64,000 bases of DNA from a virus: positions 1 through 64,000 of the IMG/VR virus record IMGVR_UViG_3300006793_000026; one strand, given 5' to 3'. Positions 14,374 to 21,177 of the stretch are shown in pieces; within the stretch, counting starts at the first letter, position 1; every line of letters starts with the position of its first letter. Position numbers and translations under genes: made by a program. A model generated the notes under the pieces. The model did no database searches. It saw only the letters and a program-made list of their open reading frames with translations, and was not told where the DNA came from.

Positions 14374-14555
14374 GCCTGGGATATAACAATCTCGAGAACT
14401 ACTACAAGACCAACTTCGTTATGAAGCACAAGATGAATTGGTCGTTCCAAGAGATTGAGTCTCAGGCACCATGGGAACGCGAAGTCTATATCCAGCTTTA
14501 TATCGATGATTTGAAGAAGGAAGAAGAGCGTATGAAAGAATCTGGACAGATCTAA
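14361..14555 (+). CDS. 51: gp51-like ORF, probably expressed by -1 frameshift from gp26
   Basis: The -1 frame is open from just after TGA 14358-14360 to TAA 14553-14555. It encodes NLENYYKTNFVMKHKMNWSF, QEIESQAPWEREVYIQLYID and a charged helical end. This resembles the short proteins following gp26 in T4-like phages (NYY-x-TNF...PWER...). There is no ATG, GTG or TTG before the conserved block; the first ATG (14421) would cut off its NYYKTNF part. Frameshifting from gp26 would yield a fused protein of about 300 residues, parallel to lambda gpGT. Independent start at 14421 or at a non-standard codon cannot be excluded. Confidence 0.6.
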   Translation, partial: FFRIGLGYNNLENYYKTNFVMKHKMNWSFQEIESQAPWEREVYIQLYIDDLKKEEERMKESGQI

Positions 14556-14560
14556 AGAGA

Positions 14561-14585
14561 AAGGCCCCTTGCGGGGCCTTTTTTA
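14561..14585. terminator. Bidirectional intrinsic terminator between gp51-like and gp48
   Basis: AAGGCCCC-TTGC-GGGGCCTT is a perfect 8-bp stem followed by TTTT on the plus strand; on the minus strand it is followed by TCTCTTT. It separates the convergent plus-strand gp51-like ORF from the minus-strand gp48 gene, whose stop codon lies just to its right. Confidence 0.85.
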
Positions 14586-15758
14586 TTATACCTCGTTACC
14601 TTCGTACGCCAATCGTATATCTTGGCGGTTGAGGGTTTCGATCTCCTTGAACTGTAAGGTCATGTTCGTAGCAGGGAATCCACCATCCGGACGTTGAGCC
14701 ATTGAACGGTTTGGGTCAAAGTCAGTTGCGACACCGGCCAGGATACACTCCTTGTAGAAGAGACCCGATCCAGCAAGTGAGACCATTTCACCGTCTTCGT
14801 TGACACGCCATGCGGATAGACGGAATGTGTTCGGGTGGATGAAGGCTACACTGACGTCAGCGATTTCACCAGCGGTCGTGCCAGGTACCAGAAGGTCCGT
14901 GTTCGACTCGGTAGTTTCGGTCACAGCACCGGTGATTTCGTAGTCAGACGGAAATGCATCCTTGGCCTTGATCGATACAGGATACATGACAGTACGGAAG
15001 AAGCGGATGATGGCCGAGACTTGTTGTCCTTCAGCTGCAGAAGTAGGTACGAAGTTAAACGCGAATTCGTGCGCACGTAGGTTCACCTTCTGGAACAGTG
15101 AGATCGCATGAGGATCTTTGGTAATACCAACAGTGGCTGATACAGTGTTCGACACCTTCTTCACGACAGGTATATCCTTGGACAGACCGATGGCTGTTGC
15201 GATAGTACCAATGCTCGGTGTGTTACCAGATCTCATATCAGATACGGTCGATGCCATCTGAGTCATACCTTGATCAGCCGCAGCTGTTAGGCCAGACATG
15301 ATACCACCTTGAGAATTCTGAATGGCCGAAGCAGCTGCACGACCCATGACACCAAGTTCGGTTTCGTCAGTCTGAATTGAATCGTTTTGTGACATGGTAG
15401 GCATATACAACCAGATGGTCTTGGTAGTGATACCGGTCTCTTGTTCACGAATGACTTCGACACCCCGCTCAAGTCCAAGTGTATTGGCCGCAGTCAGGGT
15501 CTTGGTCTCCTGGGCTTCAATCTTCAGCCAGTATGCAGTACGATCACCCCGTGGGTTATCAGGAGAACGATCGAGTGGGTAGTACAGTGACTCCTCACGA
15601 CCGGGCATACTTGCACCGGTTCGGGCATTCGGATTCAGGAGACCATTGATACGGTTCACTCCGGTGTTGATCTCACCTATGGCACGATTCTTACCATCCT
15701 GGATTGCACCCTGAAGCTTATTGCCCAGACGTTCTTTTGCTTTACTGAAGAGTCCCAT
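14586..15758 (-). CDS. 48: gp48 baseplate tail-tube cap protein
   Basis: A 390-residue protein on the minus strand. The N-terminus is helical and basic (MGLFSKAKERLGNKLQGAIQ); the C-terminal half has the tail-tube-like fold typical of gp48/gp54: HPNTFRLSAWRV, LFYKECILAGVATDFDPN, and the family ending NMTLQFKEIETLNRQDI. In T4, gp48 caps the baseplate and, with gp54, seeds tail tube polymerisation. It is the only clear minus-strand gene in the window. A TATAAATA box on the minus strand (plus coordinates 15790-15797) should drive it. Confidence 0.8.
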   Translation of the reverse strand: MGLFSKAKERLGNKLQGAIQDGKNRAIGEINTGVNRINGLLNPNARTGASMPGREESLYYPLDRSPDNPRGDRTAYWLKIEAQETKTLTAANTLGLERGVEVIREQETGITTKTIWLYMPTMSQNDSIQTDETELGVMGRAAASAIQNSQGGIMSGLTAAADQGMTQMASTVSDMRSGNTPSIGTIATAIGLSKDIPVVKKVSNTVSATVGITKDPHAISLFQKVNLRAHEFAFNFVPTSAAEGQQVSAIIRFFRTVMYPVSIKAKDAFPSDYEITGAVTETTESNTDLLVPGTTAGEIADVSVAFIHPNTFRLSAWRVNEDGEMVSLAGSGLFYKECILAGVATDFDPNRSMAQRPDGGFPATNMTLQFKEIETLNRQDIRLAYEGNEV

Positions 15759-15769
15759 TCGATACCTCG

Positions 15770-15777
15770 TATAAATA
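15770..15777 (+). promoter_or_regulatory. Late promoter TATAAATA (toward gp4)
   Basis: A perfect late box 19 nt before the gp4 ATG at 15797. It faces a minus-strand late box at 15790-15797; the two predicted starts nearly coincide around 15783-15784. Confidence 0.75.
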
Positions 15778-15789
15778 AATGCTATGGAG

Positions 15790-15797
15790 TATTTATA
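15790..15797 (-). promoter_or_regulatory. Late promoter TATAAATA on the minus strand (toward gp48)
   Basis: The plus strand reads TATTTATA, i.e. TATAAATA on the minus strand, 31 nt before the gp48 start at 15758. The box overlaps the A of the gp4 start codon on the other strand. Confidence 0.7.
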
Positions 15798-16249
15798 TGG
15801 CGTTCGGTAAGCAGACTCACAAAGGCAAGTACAGAGTCAAGAACCCCTCGAAGTACATAGGCGACATCGATGATGTGGTCTACAGATCTTCGTGGGAACG
15901 TGCTGCATTTCTGTGGTGCGATCGTCAGCCACACGTCAAACAATGGAACAGTGAAGGTATAGTCATTCCGTATCGTAGTTCGGTTGATGGTAAACCCCAT
16001 CGGTACTTTGTGGACCTGTACCTTGAGATGGCCGATGGTAGGAAATGGATCATTGAGATCAAACCATCCAAGGAGACCAGACCCCCACGTAAGTCTGCTA
16101 ACCGACAGAGGTATATGACAGAGTCATTGACCTACATCAAGAACCAAAACAAGTGGGACGCAGCGCGACAGTTTGCGAAGAAGCAAGGGTGGACTTTTAT
16201 GATCTGGGATGAGCACTTCCTGAAGAGCAGTGGGATATTAAAGTTCTAA
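15797..16249 (+). CDS. 4: gp4 head completion protein (nuclease-like fold)
   Basis: A 150-residue protein, the same length as T4 gp4. Motifs: KNPSKYIGDIDDVVYRSSWE, CDRQPHVKQWNSEGIVIPY, RYFVDLYLEMADG and IIEIKPSKE. D in FVDLYLE and the IEIK triplet form a PD-(D/E)XK-like site resembling TnsA-type nucleases. In T4, gp4 (gp50/65) completes DNA-filled heads before tail joining. The start is at 15797 because GGAG lies 7 nt upstream; the longer frame from 15779 has no site. It ends with ATG overlap into the next gene. Confidence 0.85.
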   Translation: MAFGKQTHKGKYRVKNPSKYIGDIDDVVYRSSWERAAFLWCDRQPHVKQWNSEGIVIPYRSSVDGKPHRYFVDLYLEMADGRKWIIEIKPSKETRPPRKSANRQRYMTESLTYIKNQNKWDAARQFAKKQGWTFMIWDEHFLKSSGILKF

Positions 16250-16680
16250 TGGCAAAGCTAATCGATTACTGGACTAGGGGCAAAAAAATGAGATTCAGTG
16301 GTAGTACCAATCTAACACCGTACAGCATATACGCGTTTGAGTTCAAGAATCCGGCAGATGACATTGAGTTGCTACCCGCAGCGTTCTTGTTCGTACCCGC
16401 ACCTGGTCGTGATCCTCGACGTGGTATCTATGGGATCAATCTCATGGCACTGACAGATCCGAAGCTACGGGTTACGGTAGTCAATGAGTATTTGACGATC
16501 AATGCGTACAAGGATCAGAAGTATCGTGACATGCAAATGCGACGTCTGTTTTATCGTGTATACCGTTACCACGCATCCTACAGCCCGGCCTATAAATACA
16601 TTCCATGGGCACGAGTAAAGAACGGACTCTTTGTTGAGTTAGACCCCATTCGGTTAAGAGAGATAACGAGAGAACCATGA
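16249..16680 (+). CDS. Unknown protein in the structural cluster (143 aa)
   Basis: A 143-residue basic protein starting MAKLIDYWTRGKKMRFSG. The middle reads FLFVPAPGRDPRRGIYGINL, a block (G-x-NL after a short beta strand) I associate with conserved T4-like proteins of unknown role, followed by a basic helix (MQMRRLFYRVYRYH). It overlaps gp4 by one base and gp54 by four (ATGA), so it is translated with them. A virion assembly role is likely from context; no function is assigned. A TATAAATA at 16591-16598 lies inside it. Confidence 0.6.
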   Translation: MAKLIDYWTRGKKMRFSGSTNLTPYSIYAFEFKNPADDIELLPAAFLFVPAPGRDPRRGIYGINLMALTDPKLRVTVVNEYLTINAYKDQKYRDMQMRRLFYRVYRYHASYSPAYKYIPWARVKNGLFVELDPIRLREITREP

Positions 16681-17348
16681 CCCTTGACGTAAGAAGATTT
16701 ATGCATACGCTGAGTAAGCACGGCGGACCTCAGTATACTAACAGATTCCAGGTACGACTACCGGTCATTAACCTGCCCTTGATCGAAAAGGCATTGGGTT
16801 ATGAAGATGCCAATGGATCGGAGCTCAATGTACTGTGTAAGAGTGTGCAAGTACCAGGCTTTGATCTTGAGATGAAGGCCGAACGGAAACATGGGTCACG
16901 CGCACCGCTCGCGCACGCAACCGGATTCCAGATATCAGAATCACGGTTAGTCTTTACGGATACAGCGAACGGATTAATACGTACGTACTTTGAGAATTGG
17001 TTTGATAGTATCGTTGATGAGCATGGTCGGGTAGCGTACTACAGTGATTCGGTCAAGGATATACATGTCGACACGTTAGACAAAGAAGGGAATGTCACAA
17101 TGACAACTCGCCTGATGGATTGTTTCCCGAAGACAAGAGTATCGTATGAACTGTCGAACGCAAACTCGGACACACCACTTGAATTAACCGTGACACTACA
17201 GGTCGCAAACTACGAAATGAAAACCGGTACCGAAGCCAAGGTCAATAAAGCCATAGGGAAGATCACCAAGGCCAATCGTATCATTCGAGACATCACCGAC
17301 ATAGACATCGCAGGCTCGGTCGCAAATAGTGTAAGGAGATTATTCTAA
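16677..17348 (+). CDS. 54: gp54-like baseplate tail-tube initiator
   Basis: A 223-residue protein with the tail-tube fold pattern: GGPQYTNRFQVRLP, then FENWFDSIVDEHGRVAYYSD, VDTLDKEGNVT and CFPKTRVSYELSNANSDTPL, ending in a beta strand LTVTLQVANYE. T4 gp54 sits on the baseplate and starts polymerisation of tube protein gp19. Position beside the tape measure gene fits. gp48 and gp19 share this fold, so the exact name rests on context. It overlaps the upstream and downstream genes by ATGA and one base. Confidence 0.7.
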   Translation: MTLDVRRFMHTLSKHGGPQYTNRFQVRLPVINLPLIEKALGYEDANGSELNVLCKSVQVPGFDLEMKAERKHGSRAPLAHATGFQISESRLVFTDTANGLIRTYFENWFDSIVDEHGRVAYYSDSVKDIHVDTLDKEGNVTMTTRLMDCFPKTRVSYELSNANSDTPLELTVTLQVANYEMKTGTEAKVNKAIGKITKANRIIRDITDIDIAGSVANSVRRLF

Positions 17349-19042
17349 TGGCAGACCTTCAACAGGTTATTGATGTACTGAATATACACAATAACGAAAG
17401 AAGAGCAACCGAAGAACTACAGATCGGGCGTGACATCGATAATAATATCATTATGCGCGAAACCAATACGCTGCTCAATAGTCAACTTGAAGCGCTCAAT
17501 GCGGTCAATGAGTCTATTATAAGGTTAGGTGCGGTACTGGTTGGTACGGCGGACTCCATGTCAAAGATGAATGTAGCTCTTGCGAAGGGTAATCAGCTTG
17601 ATAAGCGTGGTAATAGCGAAACAGACGAAGGTCTTGAGAGTATAACAAAAGCTCAGAACAAATCGGGTACGTTTCTTGGTAGACTTTTCAATCTCGAGAA
17701 AAAACGCGAACGGGACGCGCAACTCGTGAGAGAGTCACGTGATACAGGGACGGTGAAACCAAAGGTTATAGGGGATAAGAAGGATAGCGAAGATCGCAAT
17801 ACGCCTGGTGGTTTCATAAGGAAGGTACTGGGGATGATCTCAGGTCTTGTGCTGGGGGGCATTGCGGCTGTCCTCGGTTCAGAGCTCTGGCTAGCGCTGA
17901 AAGGGATTACGGATGGGGCTGTGTTCGAAGGGATCCGTGATAAGATAGCGATGGTCGGGCGTGGTATTACAACGTTCGTGTCTCTGTTCGCGAATGCAGG
18001 AAAGATGATAGCGGCGGTCGGCGCAGGCTTCAGCCTCGGCATATCCAAGGTAGGAAAGGTATTCCCGATCGCTGGGCGAGCGCTGCGCATGGTCGCGGGT
18101 GGTATTAAAACGTTCGGGTCTCTGTTAGCGAAGGTAGGAAAGGTAATACCGATCGCTGGTAAGTTCCTGCGTGTGATCCCCGGACTCGGCCAGGCGATAA
18201 CTCTCATCACGTCCGTATTCAGCGGGATCTACGCGGGTATAAGGACGTTCATGGAAACCGGTGATATCGTAGAGGCTCTGAAGGCCGGGCTCTCAGCAGC
18301 GATCAGTACGTTCATTAATGGGTTCGTTGATCTGGCCGGATTCATATTCGGTATGGACCCGGAACAGACCGCTGCCATAAAGACCCGGGTCGAAGAGATC
18401 GTATCCGCCACTGTGGGTTTCGTCGTTGATTTCTTACAGGGGACATATGATATCGTAAAGAGTCTGGTAGGGAAGACGTTGGATCTCTTTACTGAATCAC
18501 AGATCGAAGCGGATCGTGCAATGGCTGAGGCCGAAGAGGCCCGGGTACGGCAGCGTATGCATAACCTTGCGCGAATACGTCGCGATCGCCGTACAGAGGC
18601 CGAACAGGCAGAGCTCGAATCATTGCAAGAAGCGTTACCTGAGGCCACAAGACGTGCTGAGATCGCAAGGCTCCGTGGTCGTATGGAAGACTCTGGTTAT
18701 GATATGAGTTCTGATCAGTATACGATGAATGAGTTGATGTCTATGACGGACGAGGAGCTGGCCGCAGCTGGTCTTATGGAAGCGTATCAGACCCGGCAGG
18801 GGAATACGGCTTATAGGATTAAGAAGCGTGGTGAGCTGCGTGTGGCCAATCAGCCGACGGATGTTGAAGCTGCTAATGATAATGCGGAAGCAATGCGACT
18901 GGCTGCTGCGGCTGCTGGATTGGGTGGATTGGGTGGTGGCAATGTGGCGATCTCTGAGAATAATACGAACATACAGTCTAATATGAGTCTTAACCAGCAG
19001 GGTGGTATGAGCTCTACGAACGATCAGATAGGACCTGCGTAA
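17348..19042 (+). CDS. 29: Tail tape measure protein (gp29-like)
   Basis: A 564-residue protein; T4 gp29 has 590. Residues 1-150 are helical and coiled-coil-like; residues about 155-370 hold a long run of Gly/Ala/Val-rich hydrophobic segments, typical of tape measures that later insert in the host membrane; residues about 380-450 are a charged coiled coil (EAEEARVRQRMHNLARIRRD); the end is Asn/Gln/Ser-rich. An internal duplication is visible in the DNA: 17961-18005 resembles 18099-18143, and 18047-18075 matches 18131-18159 at 27 of 29. Helix length should set tail length. It lies between gp54 and gp53. Confidence 0.75.
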   Translation: MADLQQVIDVLNIHNNERRATEELQIGRDIDNNIIMRETNTLLNSQLEALNAVNESIIRLGAVLVGTADSMSKMNVALAKGNQLDKRGNSETDEGLESITKAQNKSGTFLGRLFNLEKKRERDAQLVRESRDTGTVKPKVIGDKKDSEDRNTPGGFIRKVLGMISGLVLGGIAAVLGSELWLALKGITDGAVFEGIRDKIAMVGRGITTFVSLFANAGKMIAAVGAGFSLGISKVGKVFPIAGRALRMVAGGIKTFGSLLAKVGKVIPIAGKFLRVIPGLGQAITLITSVFSGIYAGIRTFMETGDIVEALKAGLSAAISTFINGFVDLAGFIFGMDPEQTAAIKTRVEEIVSATVGFVVDFLQGTYDIVKSLVGKTLDLFTESQIEADRAMAEAEEARVRQRMHNLARIRRDRRTEAEQAELESLQEALPEATRRAEIARLRGRMEDSGYDMSSDQYTMNELMSMTDEELAAAGLMEAYQTRQGNTAYRIKKRGELRVANQPTDVEAANDNAEAMRLAAAAAGLGGLGGGNVAISENNTNIQSNMSLNQQGGMSSTNDQIGPA

Positions 19043-19875
19043 TGAGTTACTTCAAGAACTTTAGTTTGATACCATATAAGTTTGGTACGAACGCTGATAC
19101 CACAGAGTATACGAACATCAGTCAGTACAGTACCATACTGGATCAGATTGAGGATAACAGTTCGGCGTATCAGTTGGTACAGTTACGTGATGGTGAGAGG
19201 CCAGATCAGTTAAGTCAAAGGTTGTATGATACTGTTGATTTGCACTGGACCTTCTTCTTGTTGAACCCGGGGTTAAAGGATCATGGTTGGCCATTGAGTC
19301 AGCAGGACCTGTTGGTACAGATGGACAAGGACTTTCCGGGTGTTTGTATGGTGGTCTTTGGCAGTAAGGTATCAGGCGAGACCGGTAATGAGATGCATAT
19401 ACTGGTGGGATCGTTTGACGTAGGTGATACTGTTGTGGGTCAGGACAGTGGTGCGACCGGTGTGGTCTATGCGAAGAACGTATTGATGGGTCAGGTGTTC
19501 GTAAAGGATATTGTGGGTACGTTTGATGTGAACGAGACCATACGATCTGGTGATCATGACGTAACGGTGAGTATACTACACGATCCGGCGTATCTGGGTT
19601 TCAGTCATGTTGAGGACGGGAATGGGGACAATGTGGACGTTGACTATTCGGTTGACTTCAGAGGTCGTGGTCCGGAGGGTGATGATGACGCACAGGGGGG
19701 TGTGTTCGATGATCCGGATAACCCGGACGTGTATACCCATTTATCGCCATACAATATGGTATCTTTCTATGAGGAATATGTGGACCTGAATGATGAGTTA
19801 CGACGGGTGAAGGTACTGACACCTGGTATTGCACGGCAGGTCACTAAGCTATTAAGAGAGTCGTTAGATGCCTAA
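19042..19875 (+). CDS. 53: gp53 baseplate wedge protein with insert
   Basis: A 277-residue protein. The N-terminal 105 residues carry the gp53 signature: YFKNFSLIPYKFG and the LysM-like block RDGERPDQLSQRLYDTVDLH followed by WTFFLLNP. A central insert (about residues 115-225) includes GDTVVGQDSGATGVVYAKN and a second similar strand pattern (GTFDVNETI), resembling small beta modules of tail proteins, then an acidic loop. The C-terminal part (VSFYEEYVDLNDELRRVKVL) returns to the family pattern. T4 gp53 has 196 residues, so this one is enlarged. In T4 it joins wedges to the hub. It overlaps gp27 by 8 nt. Confidence 0.75.
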   Translation: MSYFKNFSLIPYKFGTNADTTEYTNISQYSTILDQIEDNSSAYQLVQLRDGERPDQLSQRLYDTVDLHWTFFLLNPGLKDHGWPLSQQDLLVQMDKDFPGVCMVVFGSKVSGETGNEMHILVGSFDVGDTVVGQDSGATGVVYAKNVLMGQVFVKDIVGTFDVNETIRSGDHDVTVSILHDPAYLGFSHVEDGNGDNVDVDYSVDFRGRGPEGDDDAQGGVFDDPDNPDVYTHLSPYNMVSFYEEYVDLNDELRRVKVLTPGIARQVTKLLRESLDA

Positions 19876-21169
19876 TTACGCTGCAGCACCGAATGCCTTT
19901 ATCCCGTACGAGGATTCTATTGTATTACGTATCGAGCGTGATGCACCTATTGAGATGAACATCACGAACAGCTGTCCTGAGGTGAACATATACGAGGACA
20001 TTAACCTACCCTACCTGACAGGTACCATTGCTGTGATCGATAGTGCTGGTATTGGGTCATTACAGTTCGGTGGTACAGAGAAGATCATACTCAAGTTACA
20101 GAACAACACAGACGCCAAGGTCGTGACCAAGGAGTTTGTTATCTACCAGGTGACAGATCATAAACGTCAAGAGAACGGTATGGTCGTATCCTTTATCATT
20201 CACATTATGGAGACTCATGGGTATCAGAACCATTTCCGTCATGTGAGTCGAGTATACGATACCAACCACAGTAATATGATACGTAGCATCTGTGCGACGG
20301 ATCTTGATGTTGATATAGGTGATATGGACATTAGTTACCAGAGTTCGAAGTTGATTGTACCGAACCTACGTCCATTACAGGCGTGTCGGTGGATCCTGGA
20401 CCAGACCACCACCTCAGAGGGTAAGCCATTCTTCTTCTATAGTTCACTGAAAGAAGGGTTACACCTCAAAAGTCTTGAGAGTCTCTATGACAGTGAGAAC
20501 GTACTCAACACGTCCTTCTCATTACGACCGGCCGGTGTCAGTGACTTTAATGACAACGCTAACCAGATACTGAGTCACGTACAGAAGAGTAATGACCGTA
20601 TCATTGACGCTCAACATACCGGTATCCTTGATGCGTTACGGTGTACTGTGGATCCATTCAAGAACGAGGTACGGTACTTTGACTATAGCCATAGAGAGTA
20701 CCACGAGAACAAAGAACCTGAGTTGGGTTATGATGGTCTGCCGTATGATAAGAACTTTGAGATACGTGGCCAGGCGTTCGTGACCACACTGAACACAAGT
20801 CTTTCGTTTGGTGATGAGAGTACCGCGTACGAAGAAGAGACCGAGTTGGCCGATTACCGGTTGGGTCTGAACAGTAAGGCCGATAAGTACTTCCTTGACA
20901 AGAGCTGTTCCGAGATTGCGATTAATGGATGGCACATGTTCTCACAGGATATGAACACCTCCATTGGTCGGGTGATCGATATAAATATTCCTATAACAAG
21001 TCCACAGACAACTGAGGTTTCGATTGATGGGATGATTGACCAGAAGTACTCAGGTAAGTTCCTCATCACGGCCGTACGTCATAAGTTCAGTGTCCATACA
21101 AATAACTATGTGTGTTCCCTGGGTTTGAAACGTACAAGTAACCAAGGTGAGTTTGATGGTACACGATAG
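19868..21169 (+). CDS. 27: gp27 baseplate hub protein
   Basis: A 433-residue protein with the pattern of T4 gp27 (391): VNIYEDINLPYLTGTIAVID, KEFVIYQVTDHKRQ, RWILDQTT, and a C-terminal beta domain (SGKFLITAVRHKFSVHTNNY). gp27 trimers form the hub ring that grips gp5 and continues the tail tube channel. It lies directly before gp5, its structural partner, with overlap to gp53 upstream. A TATAAATA at 20980-20987 near its 3' end could give gp5 extra late transcription. Confidence 0.8.
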   Translation: MPNYAAAPNAFIPYEDSIVLRIERDAPIEMNITNSCPEVNIYEDINLPYLTGTIAVIDSAGIGSLQFGGTEKIILKLQNNTDAKVVTKEFVIYQVTDHKRQENGMVVSFIIHIMETHGYQNHFRHVSRVYDTNHSNMIRSICATDLDVDIGDMDISYQSSKLIVPNLRPLQACRWILDQTTTSEGKPFFFYSSLKEGLHLKSLESLYDSENVLNTSFSLRPAGVSDFNDNANQILSHVQKSNDRIIDAQHTGILDALRCTVDPFKNEVRYFDYSHREYHENKEPELGYDGLPYDKNFEIRGQAFVTTLNTSLSFGDESTAYEEETELADYRLGLNSKADKYFLDKSCSEIAINGWHMFSQDMNTSIGRVIDINIPITSPQTTEVSIDGMIDQKYSGKFLITAVRHKFSVHTNNYVCSLGLKRTSNQGEFDGTR

Positions 21170-21177
21170 GATCCATT

